A stretch of 64,000 nt of DNA from Moorella glycerini (lineage in GTDB: Bacteria > Bacillota > DSM-521 > Neomoorellales > Neomoorellaceae), in contig NZ_CP046244.1 of NCBI RefSeq assembly GCF_009735625.1, forward strand, positions 3,298,909 through 3,362,908, written 5' to 3'. Positions 44,323-51,974 of this stretch are shown in pieces; the stretch's first letter is position 1, and every line of letters begins with the position of its first letter. The translations under genes were made by a program, and so were the position numbers. The notes beneath the pieces were generated by a model. The model saw only the letters and a list, made by a program, of their open reading frames with translations, searched no databases and was not told the origin of the DNA.

Positions 44323-44805
44323 TTAACGGTTCTTCCCCATCTCTGGCAAGGCTTTATACACTATAACCGCTATAACCCCTCCTGCCAGGGCCGTGAGCAA
44401 TTGGGGAATCTGGAAAGCCTGCGCCAGCTTGGGGGGCAAGACCAGAATGAATTTCAGCGCTAACACGAAGACCCCATACTTGCATACCGCGGCTGCAATG
44501 ACGCCGACCCAGGGGTTAAATCTTACCAGCAGGCCGAAGACTATCACCAGCGTAGCGTTGGCTGCCATTATGAACGGCGTTATGGGCTGGGCGAGCGGGG
44601 GCACGATGCCCCGCATGAGGGCGATCCACGGCGTCAGGGCGCCTATGACGACCCCGCCCCCTATACCTACAGTAAAAGTCGCTAAAAACAGCATCGCGTT
44701 TACCAGCGGGCCTGTCACCGGCTGCGGCAGCCCGACCATCTGGACGGCGACCGTCAGCGCCAAAAGCATGGCGGTCGTAGTCAGAAACCTGGTATTTCGC
44801 CACAT
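44323..44805 (-). CDS. ECF transporter S component (substrate unknown)
   Basis: About 160 aa, five to six hydrophobic segments, beginning MWRNTRFLTTTAMLLALTVAVQMVGLPQ. This is the ECF substrate-binding pattern, with small residues early in helix 1 and an internal GVVIGALTPWIALMRGI. Such proteins bind a vitamin or cofactor precursor and share the ECF ATPases encoded elsewhere. No riboswitch that would name the substrate was seen upstream. Confidence 0.78.
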   Translation of the reverse strand: MWRNTRFLTTTAMLLALTVAVQMVGLPQPVTGPLVNAMLFLATFTVGIGGGVVIGALTPWIALMRGIVPPLAQPITPFIMAANATLVIVFGLLVRFNPWVGVIAAAVCKYGVFVLALKFILVLPPKLAQAFQIPQLLTALAGGVIAVIVYKALPEMGKNR

Positions 44806-44913
44806 GACACACCTCGCCTCCTCCGAAATCACTAAGGCTTACAGTTCAGCCCATATTTCACTTTAGTGGAAATAATTAGTGTGCGTTATTGCTGTATAAA
44901 CTTTACTCTGGCG

Positions 44914-44925
44914 GTATAGCTATAC
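44914..44925. promoter_or_regulatory. Perfect 12-bp palindrome upstream of the ECF gene
   Basis: GTATAGCTATAC is self-complementary. It lies about 110 bases before the ECF gene and 70 bases beyond the IS110 transposase stop. A second inverted repeat (TTTCAC-TTTA-GTGGAAA) lies between them. Possible operators; no regulator is known. Confidence 0.35.
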
Positions 44926-44993
44926 TAAAATGTGTCTTTTTACCATTGCATGCTTGCACCTAGCATTTATCTTTCCTTTGGCTTTTTTTAAAA

Positions 44994-46232
44994 CTAGGCA
45001 ACAGAAGGCTTTTCTTCTAGAGTTACTGTGTAACCTTGGGCTTCTATTTGCTTTACTAACCGCCTTATTCGGCGTTCTCGTTCTTCTTTGGTATAGTAGT
45101 TTGGTCCTGGATCCTGGTAATGGGCTTTATCTTTTAGGAGATGGTAGATAATTTTTATCAGACTATGGGCGATGGCTAGCAGGGCTTTTTTCTTGCCTAG
45201 TCGTGGCGCTAATCGACGATATTTCGCGGAGAGATAGCTGTCTTTTGTTCGTATTGCGGCCCAGGAACATTGGACTAATATTGCTCTTAAGTGTTGATTT
45301 CCTTTACGGGTTTTCCCACTCTTTCGTTTACCGGCACTTTCGTTGTTACCGGGACAGACCCCTGCCCATGAGGCTAAATGGTCAGCATCAGGAAAGGGGG
45401 TCATGTCGACGCCTATTTCGGCAATTATATCCTGGGCTGCTTCTTTTTTTATGCCGTTTACTTCAGCTAGTCTCCCCGCTTCTTCGAAAAAAGGCTCCAT
45501 CCTTTTTTCGATTTCGGCATTTAGTTCTTCGATTTGTTGCTCTAAAAACTCCAGGTGCTCTAGTTGTTGTTTCAACAATAGCCGGGTATGTTCTTCTATT
45601 TTCCCCTCCAGGGCTTTTTCTAGTTCTGGTATCTTCTTGCGTAATTTCCCCCTGGCCATTTGCGCTAGTTCTTTTGGATCTTCGTTCCCGTTAAGCATCG
45701 CTTTTAGTATCTCTCGCCCTGATACGCCCATGATATCTGTGGCTACTGAACTTAATTTGATATTGCTGTTTTCTAGCTGCTTTTGGACCCTTTGCACCTC
45801 GCGGCTGTGTTCTGCTACCAAAGCCGCCCTATACCTGGTTAACTCCCTTAATTCCCTTATTTCTTTCGGCGGGATAAAGCTTCCTGCTAGCAGGCCATGC
45901 CTTAAAAGTTCGGCTAGCCACACCGCGTCTTTGCAGTCGGTTTTCTTCCCCTTTAAGGCTTTAAAGTGTTCGGGGTTGATCAATATTAATTCTGGTATTT
46001 GGCCTTCTAAAATGTTGTATATCGGTTTCCAATATACTCCGGTGCTTTCCATGGCTACGGCAGTAACTCCGTTTTCTAAAAGCCATCCCCGTAACCCTTC
46101 TAAGTCTTCGGTCATGGTGCCAAAGGTTCTTATTTCTTGTTTTAGTTGTTTTTCTCCTGGCGTGATCAGACACGCCACTACCTTTTTCTTGTGGACATCT
46201 AGCCCACAGCAGCGTTCATACACTACTTCCAT
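44994..46232 (-). CDS. IS110 family transposase (DEDD recombinase), intact
   Basis: 412 aa, full length. The N-terminal RuvC-like domain has CGLDVHKKKVVACL, VAMESTGVYWKPIYN and KTDCKDAVWLAELL. A coiled-coil middle (EHTRLLLKQQLEHLEFLEQQIEELNAEIEKR) is followed by the Tnp20 domain with NGIKKEAAQDIIAEIGVD and the serine motif PGNNESAGKRKSGKTRKGN. IS110 elements lack terminal repeats, so exact ends are not set here. It differs clearly from the second IS110 copy near 57 kb. Confidence 0.95.
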   Translation of the reverse strand: MEVVYERCCGLDVHKKKVVACLITPGEKQLKQEIRTFGTMTEDLEGLRGWLLENGVTAVAMESTGVYWKPIYNILEGQIPELILINPEHFKALKGKKTDCKDAVWLAELLRHGLLAGSFIPPKEIRELRELTRYRAALVAEHSREVQRVQKQLENSNIKLSSVATDIMGVSGREILKAMLNGNEDPKELAQMARGKLRKKIPELEKALEGKIEEHTRLLLKQQLEHLEFLEQQIEELNAEIEKRMEPFFEEAGRLAEVNGIKKEAAQDIIAEIGVDMTPFPDADHLASWAGVCPGNNESAGKRKSGKTRKGNQHLRAILVQCSWAAIRTKDSYLSAKYRRLAPRLGKKKALLAIAHSLIKIIYHLLKDKAHYQDPGPNYYTKEERERRIRRLVKQIEAQGYTVTLEEKPSVA

Positions 46233-46480
46233 TTCGTGGTTTCTTGCTTTCCCCTCTTTCTTTTTTATTTTTTATTTAACTACTGCCAAGAGACACCTCC
46301 ATGGTCTAAGAATCTCCTCCACGTGCTCAGCCTTCCAAGGCGGGTACTTTACCTTGTTGAGGCCTGCTTTACAGTTCGTGGTTCCTAAAGGTGTCTGGAT
46401 CAGACTCCTCCTCGGGCTCCTTGTCCGGCACCAGAGCGAAATCGATCCTTTTCATGGCAGTGTTTTAACTTATACTATCA
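46233..46480 (-). ncRNA. Candidate IS110 left-end non-coding (bridge RNA) region
   Basis: About 240 bases upstream of the transposase hold no gene. On the minus strand they contain several short stems, e.g. around CCGGACAAGGAGCCCGAGG and AAGGTAAAGTACCCGCCTT. In IS110-type elements this side encodes the bridge RNA that pairs with donor and target DNA. The assignment is from position and family knowledge; folding was not run. The rest of the gap to 46672 holds only a GC-rich hairpin with TTTTT (46498-46538). Confidence 0.4.
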
Positions 46481-46672
46481 CCTATTTCATGTGTCGTGGA
46501 GGGGGCGCCAGCCCCCATGGGGGGCTCCTCAGTTTTTCCAGCAGCGTCCCATTTCCTTCCAAACGCCTGCAACAGCGCTTCTACGTCTCCCTCCTCCACC
46601 GCTTCTGGTCTATGGACAGGCGGCCGGGAACCAGCGCATCATCTCATAAACACGTTCTAACAGTTGCCATCT

Positions 46673-47596
46673 TTACTGTCGAACCCTATAATAAACCTCT
46701 TCCTTGTAAACCACTTGGATAAGGCCAGCTTCTACCAACCGGCCAATATATTTTGTAACCTCCGCCTGATGTAAGCCGGTTAAAAAAGCAATTTCCGTCA
46801 AGGTACAGGGGCGCCGCCCCAAAAGGGTCACAATCTCCCTTTCGATATCCTGCTGGCTCCCGTCCCCGTACACCTTGCCGGCAAAATGGCCAATAATCTC
46901 TGTCCTATTACCCAGCCGGGCAGCTATTCTTTCCATTTGCTCCCGTTCCAGGGGCCTGGCAAATGCCTCCGCCGGGGGGCGACTAACGGTATTAAGCTGG
47001 ATCTTCTCTGCCGGCAGATCTTTTAAAACGGCAGCGAGGGCAGCAATCTCTTCTTCCCCATCATTGAGCCCGCGGACCAGCATCACTTCTATCCAAAGGC
47101 GGCCCCTGAACATGTCTGCGAAATCTTGCAACCCTTTGATAACCTGCTCTAAACTAATCTGATCGCAGGGTCGGTTGACCCGCTCAAATACCGGAACTGT
47201 AGCCGCATCGAGGGAAGGTATCACCACATCTGCCGTCGCTAACTCTTCCCGTATATTCTGATCATGCAGGAGTGATCCATTGGTTAGCACGGCCACCGGT
47301 ATGGACGTTAATTTTTTTAAACCCCGGATTACCCGGCCGAGCCCTGCATTAAGGGTGGGCTCACCGGAGCCAGAAACTGTTACATAGTCCGGCCGGGGAT
47401 TTCCTTTAAGTTTTGTCTCTATTTCCTGTAGCACAGCCGCTACCGGTACATATTCCTTGCGCTGGACGGTATGTAATGTGGTTCGGCCCAACTGGCAGTA
47501 AATGCAATCATAGCTGCAGGTTTTAAAGGGAACAAGGTCGATACCCAGGGACCACCCCAGCCGTCGCGACGGGACAGGGCCAAAAACATAACTCAT
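46673..47596 (-). CDS. Radical SAM protein with C-terminal winged-helix domain
   Basis: About 307 aa. It begins SYVFGPVPSRRLGWSLGIDL, a block shared by a family of small radical SAM proteins; the cluster motif is CSYDCIYC, and SGSGEPTLN serves as the SAM-binding GGE-like motif. The last 60 residues (LGRRPCTLTEIAFLTGLHQAEVTKYIGRLVEAGLI) form a winged helix. The substrate is unknown. The ATG at 47596 matches family starts; an ATG at 47620 overlaps the previous stop. It is cotranscribed with the DUF4405 gene. Confidence 0.87.
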   Translation of the reverse strand: MSYVFGPVPSRRLGWSLGIDLVPFKTCSYDCIYCQLGRTTLHTVQRKEYVPVAAVLQEIETKLKGNPRPDYVTVSGSGEPTLNAGLGRVIRGLKKLTSIPVAVLTNGSLLHDQNIREELATADVVIPSLDAATVPVFERVNRPCDQISLEQVIKGLQDFADMFRGRLWIEVMLVRGLNDGEEEIAALAAVLKDLPAEKIQLNTVSRPPAEAFARPLEREQMERIAARLGNRTEIIGHFAGKVYGDGSQQDIEREIVTLLGRRPCTLTEIAFLTGLHQAEVTKYIGRLVEAGLIQVVYKEEVYYRVRQ

Positions 47597-47619
47597 TTTC
47601 CCTCTACCCCTTTTTTGCA

Positions 47620-47928
47620 TTAGCGCAACTTATCCCTGCCGCCGAAAACACGCCTGGTCATACCTGCAATCCAGTCCCAATGCAAGTAAAGATGGACTAA
47701 AACCAGGACCACCGTCACTATCGCCAGCCAGCGGTGTATCGCTCCCCATTCCTGGCGGCTAAAAATAAAAGTGGGAGCAAAAGCTTGACGGCCATATCTC
47801 CCTGCCGGCAGAATCAGCCACGGAATAAAACCAGAAAGGGCTACCCCCAGGGCACTCAGGAAAAGGGCTAAATCGACAAAATAATTAACTTTCCATTTAT
47901 ACAACTTCCCACTTCCTTCCCGGATCAC
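47620..47928 (-). CDS. DUF4405-type small membrane protein, possible haem-binding
   Basis: 102 aa, three hydrophobic segments. Histidines in IHRWLAIVTVVLVLVHLYLHWDWI are spaced as in cytochrome b561/DUF4405-like proteins, which bind haem between helices. It is driven by the duplicated promoter at 47981-48009 and translationally coupled to the radical SAM gene. Its role is not known. Confidence 0.75.
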   Translation of the reverse strand: MIREGSGKLYKWKVNYFVDLALFLSALGVALSGFIPWLILPAGRYGRQAFAPTFIFSRQEWGAIHRWLAIVTVVLVLVHLYLHWDWIAGMTRRVFGGRDKLR

Positions 47929-47980
47929 ATTCTCAATTCAGGATGGCATATAACTTTGCTATATCTCCCTACCTGCTTCC

Positions 47981-48009
47981 AGTATAAATCTATAAAGAAC
48001 ATACGTCAA
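47981..48009 (-). promoter_or_regulatory. Sigma-A promoter, second copy of the duplicated cassette
   Basis: TTGACG (48009-48004), 17-base spacer, TATACT (47986-47981) on the minus strand, identical to 41460-41488 including the spacer. Confidence 0.88.
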
Positions 48010-48020
48010 TATTGTGTTGC

Positions 48021-48049
48021 AAAAAAGCCCCCTGCCAAAAAAGGGGGCT
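48021..48049 (-). terminator. Terminator, second copy of the duplicated cassette
   Basis: Stem AGCCCCCT / AGGGGGCT followed on the minus strand by TTTTTT. It ends the flavoenzyme gene. The loop differs from the first copy (41500-41529) while the outer sequence is the same. Confidence 0.88.
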
Positions 48050-48111
48050 ACCAGAAAAAATTGTATCCCTGAAAAATCGTGCTCCCTGAAGGAGAGTTTG
48101 ATAGGCTGGAA

Positions 48112-49455
48112 TTAGCTCCTTAACTTTAGCACGGCATCCTCGGCGGCATTGGTTACCTGATAGGCAATAGGCGAAGCGGTAAGGGCCGGGTGGGTCCCGA
48201 CCTGCATGGTTTCCAGTTCGTCGGCCCGCATCTTGTGCTGCACGGCAGCCGCCAGCAGGTTGGTCAGTTCGCCCACCGCAGTACCGCCATAAGCCTGTCC
48301 GCCTACAAGAATCCCCGTATCTTTAGTGAAGATCAATTTTACACCCATCTCCCTTGCCCCCGGCATACTCCCCGGGTGCCGGTCAGGCGCCTTCGCGTTG
48401 CCTGTAACGACCTCTATACCTGCTTCCCGGGCCGCCCTTTCCGTCAGGCCTACCGACCCTAGGGCCAGGTCGCCCACAATTGTCGAAAACACCCCTACAG
48501 CCGCCCCCCTGGCCCGCCTGAGGCCAAACAGGTTGGCTCCAGCCACCCGGGCTTCATGGGTGGCTACGGAAGCCAATTTAATCATAGACGGCCCGTGACC
48601 GAAAAACGAGCTTTTTTCGGCGCAATCGCCAATGGCGAAGATACTGGCGTCACTGGTGCGCATATAATCGTCAACCCAGATACCAAAGCGTTTATCAACT
48701 TTCAGCCCAGCATTTTGGGCCAGTTCAATATTAGGCACCACGCCGATACTAAAGATAACTGCGTCGGCAGGCAGGCTCCGGCCGCTTTCAAGTCTAACTT
48801 GCTCTACTTTACCTTCACCCAGAAATTCTTCTACTTTAGTCCCGGTGATAATGTTTATCCCCTGAGAACGCAGCTTTTCCTCTGCCAGGGAGCAAATCTC
48901 ATCATCAAATGCCAGGGCCAGGCAATGGGGCAAAAGCTCGACAATAGTAATATTCAATTCTCGCCCCTTCCTGCACTCATCAGCAAACTCAACTCCAATA
49001 AAGCCGCCGCCGACGATAACCAAATTTTTTGCTTTGTCCAGGGCCTTTTTTAGCTGTTCAAGATAGGCCACGTCTTTTTTGACTACGAAAACGCCCTCCA
49101 GGTCGGCACCCTTTATCGGGGGGACGATAGGAGATGAACCTGTCGCCAGGACCAGTTTGTCATAGGTGATATCGCCAGAATTTGATGTAGAAACCGCCTT
49201 TTTTTGATGGTCTATACCGGTAACTTCATCGACTATCAAGTCAATGCCGCTGTTAATCACCATGGCGTCCGGGATGAGGTTTTTATCAGGGCTTCCCACG
49301 GTTCCAAAAATGTAAGGAATACCGCAGGGCACCAAAACCTTTTCTTCTTTCCGTACCACGGTAACCTTCTTGTCCTTAAAATACCTTTTGGCCGTAATGG
49401 CTGCCGTAAGACCCGCTGCACTCCCACCGATAACCAATACATCTGTTTGCTTCAA
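48112..49455 (-). CDS. FAD-dependent pyridine nucleotide-disulfide oxidoreductase (CoA-disulfide reductase/NADH oxidase type)
   Basis: 447 aa. The FAD motif is VIGGSAAGLTAAITAKR, the NAD(P)H motif is LVIVGGGFIGVEFADE, and the second FAD block is SDASIFAIGDCAE. The single active-site cysteine lies in KVLVPCGIPYIFG, as in CoA-disulfide reductases, NADH oxidases and CoA-persulfide reductases. The C-terminal dimer domain is present; no rhodanese domain is fused. The start is TTG at 49455. It has a long leader with its own promoter. A CstR-like regulator gene lies upstream, which favours a sulfane-sulfur role over oxygen reduction; this is inference. Confidence 0.9.
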   Translation of the reverse strand: MKQTDVLVIGGSAAGLTAAITAKRYFKDKKVTVVRKEEKVLVPCGIPYIFGTVGSPDKNLIPDAMVINSGIDLIVDEVTGIDHQKKAVSTSNSGDITYDKLVLATGSSPIVPPIKGADLEGVFVVKKDVAYLEQLKKALDKAKNLVIVGGGFIGVEFADECRKGRELNITIVELLPHCLALAFDDEICSLAEEKLRSQGINIITGTKVEEFLGEGKVEQVRLESGRSLPADAVIFSIGVVPNIELAQNAGLKVDKRFGIWVDDYMRTSDASIFAIGDCAEKSSFFGHGPSMIKLASVATHEARVAGANLFGLRRARGAAVGVFSTIVGDLALGSVGLTERAAREAGIEVVTGNAKAPDRHPGSMPGAREMGVKLIFTKDTGILVGGQAYGGTAVGELTNLLAAAVQHKMRADELETMQVGTHPALTASPIAYQVTNAAEDAVLKLRS

Positions 49456-49478
49456 ACCTGCCGCCCCTTTCCATGTAA

Positions 49479-49548
49479 TTTGTGGGTTTTAGAACTTAGG
49501 ATGCTAAACCCCTTCCTCTGTTTTGTGGGTTTTGAACTTAAGATAGCT
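49479..49548 (+). repeat. Direct repeats in the flavoenzyme leader
   Basis: TTTGTGGGTTTT-AGAACTTAGGATGCT (49479-49505) and TTTGTGGGTTTT-GAACTTAAGATAGCT (49522-49548) match at most positions. AAGATAGCTTAAAA is then repeated at once. All lie in the untranslated leader. Function unknown. Confidence 0.7.
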
Positions 49549-49587
49549 TAAAAAAGATAGCTTAAAAAGGACTCTCTCTTGGTAAGC

Positions 49588-49658
49588 AACGCCCCCCACC
49601 CCCGGGGGAGGGGTGTTATCTAATTCCCATTCTAACGGCTATCCCAAGTTATTGTCAA
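49588..49658 (-). promoter_or_regulatory. Flavoenzyme promoter with GC-rich operator-like palindrome
   Basis: Minus strand: TTGACA (49658-49653), 18-base spacer, TAGAAT (49634-49629). Just downstream, 49588-49617 is a near-palindrome centred on CCCCC/GGGGG, flanked by AAC and GTT. CsoR/CstR proteins bind G-tract palindromes of this look, so repression at the start of transcription is plausible. Confidence 0.7.
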
Positions 49659-49673
49659 GTGTTCTTTATATCT

Positions 49674-49706
49674 AAAAAATAAAAAGACCTGATATCCCTC
49701 TCAGGC
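49674..49706 (-). terminator. Terminator of the CstR-like gene
   Basis: A short CCTGA...TCAGG stem followed on the minus strand by TCTTTTTATTTTTTAG, about 45 bases after the stop codon. Confidence 0.6.
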
Positions 49707-49750
49707 CTTCCCCTTTCTTCCCTGTCTAAAAGATCTTTGCAAACACGGAT

Positions 49751-50017
49751 CTATTTTAAAAACTGGCATAAAAGTTTTACCAGTTCCTGGGCGCTAGAAC
49801 CGGTGCCTTCTTTTTCTTGAGAAAGCTTATCCAGACAATCATCCGCGTAAATTACTAGTACCATCTCCGTAATTTTATACACAGCTGAGCGAATGGCCGC
49901 GAGTTGGTGCAAGACGGTGGGACAAGATTCCCCCCTCTCTACCATGCGCACCAGGCCGGCCACATGCCCCTGGACAATGTGCAAACGTTTTATTATCTCT
50001 TCACGTGTCTCATCCAT
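49751..50017 (-). CDS. CsoR/RcnR-family regulator, CstR-like
   Basis: About 88 aa, all-helical DUF156 fold (EEIIKRLHIVQGHVAGLVRMVERGESCPTVLHQLAAIRSAV). Cys32 and Cys61 are kept, but the copper-ligand histidine four residues before the second cysteine is Tyr57 (IYADDC). This two-cysteine, no-histidine pattern is that of CstR, which senses persulfides by forming a di- or trisulfide bridge between the two cysteines. Start ATG 50017 or TTG 50023. It probably represses the flavoenzyme and itself; both have GC-rich, TACCC-type sites. Confidence 0.85.
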   Translation of the reverse strand: MDETREEIIKRLHIVQGHVAGLVRMVERGESCPTVLHQLAAIRSAVYKITEMVLVIYADDCLDKLSQEKEGTGSSAQELVKLLCQFLK

Positions 50018-50103
50018 CAGCAACTAAGCCCCCCCTTTTTCCATCACCTCTTGGCCGGCAATTCCCTAACCTTAAAGCTCCCTCTTGCACCGCCAAATAT
50101 CTA

Positions 50104-50156
50104 TGAACCATACCCTTACCCTAATGTATTATATCACGACCAGCAGGCTTTGAAAA
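50104..50156 (-). promoter_or_regulatory. Promoter of the CstR-like gene
   Basis: TATAAT (50133-50128) with a weak TTTTCA -35 (50156-50151) on the minus strand. TAGGGTAAGGGTAT, a possible G-tract operator, follows the -10. The ISLre2 end lies only about 16 bases beyond the -35. Confidence 0.6.
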
Positions 50157-50235
50157 TGGAAAAGGGGAACGTGTACGTGTCAAGATGTAGTAGGCAAAAA
50201 GAGACCTCACATAAAAATCCCATATATATCCAACA

Positions 50236-50361
50236 CCTTTTCCGGCTCCGGAGTATTGTGCAGTAATTCTCTGCGCCTGTCAAGGTTAAAGCCTGCGGCC
50301 GCCTACGGCGACCTTGACAGGCTTCGCGAATTACTGCCTGCTCTAATTAAGCCGGAAAAGG
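50236..50361. repeat. 126-bp nested inverted repeat
   Basis: Three nested complementary pairs: CCTTTTCCGGCT with AGCCGGAAAAGG, AGTAATTC with GAATTACT, and CTGTCAAGGT with ACCTTGACAG, around a GC-rich centre. It lies inside the ISLre2 element beyond the transposase stop. It may be the element's terminator or a second small element nested in it. Confidence 0.75.
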
Positions 50362-50363
50362 GG

Positions 50364-51794
50364 TTAGAATATAGCTCCACTAATTCTTGTTAGTTGCCTC
50401 AAGGTATATTTAACCCAATCTGTTCCCGCCTCAGGGCCAACAAGGGCTGGTACTCTCTTCCTTAACCATGCTTCTACGTCTTCTTTAACTATCTTCTTTT
50501 CTTTTATTACTTTAACGGGATTCTTTTCTACTTGTGGCATCTTCTTTTCTAGCCATGCGGCTAATTCTCCATTGGCTTTGAGCATAAGTAATGCTACCAT
50601 GGCCGTTGCTCCTGCTTCGCTCCAGCTCATTCCCCTCTTTTTCATGCGAATGGCTATTTTTTTGTCTACTGTTGTTTCGGCTACGCCCATCCCGTATAAC
50701 TTTAGCCCTTCCAGTTGTCGTGGTAACCGCAAGCGGTAATCTAACAGGTTATCGCGATATCTTTGACAGTAGTCATATACTTTTTGGCGTTGTTGCTTGT
50801 TTTTGCGGTTCGGTGCTTCTTCTATGAGTGCTTCCATGGTGTCCAAAAAGACCTGCTCTTGACCTTTGGCTAAAATCTCCATTAATCCTCGCGCTGTTTC
50901 GTTCCCATAAGCCTGCCTTATATCCCGGTGGAGGTGGTAGCGGTCCAATTGTACAATGGCTCCTGGTAACTGTTCTTTGGCTGTCTTCTGGATCCAGCTG
51001 GCTCCGTCGCCATTGACCACATATATTGTTTTTTCGTCTATCTCGTAGTACCTGGCTATTTCCGTGGTGAGGGCTTCCCAAAATTGTTCTCCATCTTCAT
51101 AGATGCCCATTACTACCCGCGGGTTCTTGAGATGCCGGGCATTCCCTTTTTCTATCCACCCTTCGTATACTATTCCTACTTTTACTTCTATCCGCTCTTG
51201 CTTGCTCCTTTGCAGGGGAATCATTATGCCATCGGCTTCGATAAATAGTGCCGGTACTTTTTTCTTTTTGCCTTGGGGCTCTTCCCCGCTCACGAATAGC
51301 TTGTTGCGCAGGGCTTCTTGCAGTCCTTTTTGTTCCAGTCCATTTCGTTTTACTTCGCTATGGATGGTCATATGGCTTAATTGGCCCATCCCTGCTTCGG
51401 CCATTATTTCCGCTGCCTGCCTGAAGGGTAACCGGGTTGCCAGCGATACGGCTAATTTGAGCAGTCTTCCTGTCAGGCGCTTTCCTTGGCGTAAGTTCAG
51501 GGCTTCGTCTAACAGAAACCTTCCCTCGCCTCTTTTCTTTTTGCGCGTCGCTTTGACATATAGTCGGCGCTTAAAGGTTATATCCCCGTACAGGCAGGTG
51601 ATTGTGCGGTAGCGGAAGCCAGCTATCCTATATCTCTTGGGTTTTGCTGGCATAAGGGCATCATCCAGGGCTTCCAGTACGGCTACCAATAATCGCCTGG
51701 CTATTTGCAGGATAACTTCTTCTAGAGTGTTGAAATTCTCGATACCATCTAATAAACTAAAGATGGTAGCGGTACTGGTATTACCGTTTACCAT
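50364..51794 (-). CDS. ISLre2 family transposase (UPF0236)
   Basis: 476 aa, intact. Family features: FIEADGIMIPLQR, VVNGDGASWIQKTAKEQLPGAIVQLDRYHLHRDIRQA (DDE-type acids) and the end MSWSEAGATAMVALLMLKANGEL. It sits between matching terminal repeats and a target duplication. Confidence 0.94.
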   Translation of the reverse strand: MVNGNTSTATIFSLLDGIENFNTLEEVILQIARRLLVAVLEALDDALMPAKPKRYRIAGFRYRTITCLYGDITFKRRLYVKATRKKKRGEGRFLLDEALNLRQGKRLTGRLLKLAVSLATRLPFRQAAEIMAEAGMGQLSHMTIHSEVKRNGLEQKGLQEALRNKLFVSGEEPQGKKKKVPALFIEADGIMIPLQRSKQERIEVKVGIVYEGWIEKGNARHLKNPRVVMGIYEDGEQFWEALTTEIARYYEIDEKTIYVVNGDGASWIQKTAKEQLPGAIVQLDRYHLHRDIRQAYGNETARGLMEILAKGQEQVFLDTMEALIEEAPNRKNKQQRQKVYDYCQRYRDNLLDYRLRLPRQLEGLKLYGMGVAETTVDKKIAIRMKKRGMSWSEAGATAMVALLMLKANGELAAWLEKKMPQVEKNPVKVIKEKKIVKEDVEAWLRKRVPALVGPEAGTDWVKYTLRQLTRISGAIF

Positions 51795-51974
51795 AAAGAG
51801 ACCTCACTCCTTTTACGGTGTTTTTCTTCTTGTGAGGTCTCTTTTCTCTTTTTTGCTCCTTTTTCCTCCTGCCTACTGTAATTTTACACTAACGGGGAAC
51901 GCTCCATCACCCCTACCCAGTATCATCCAGCCGCATCAGAAAACCGCAGCCCTTGCTCTGCCAAATGTTCTCAC

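Larger units (their letters stand above)
50173..51893 (-). mobile_element. Complete ISLre2-family insertion sequence
   Basis: About 1720 bp. The ends show a 23-bp imperfect inverted repeat (left ...GTCAAGATGTAGTAGGC; right, reversed, ...GTAAAATTACAGTAGGC). A second inner repeat AAGAGACCTCACA lies near both ends. A target duplication GGGGAACG is present at 50164-50171 and 51894-51901 (8 exact; the ninth base differs). Confidence 0.88.

Noticed and set aside
45343-46722. A 459-codon plus-strand frame across the IS110 transposase
   Set aside because: It is the antisense of the IS110 gene; its composition is Ser/Cys/Phe-rich and it has no family features.
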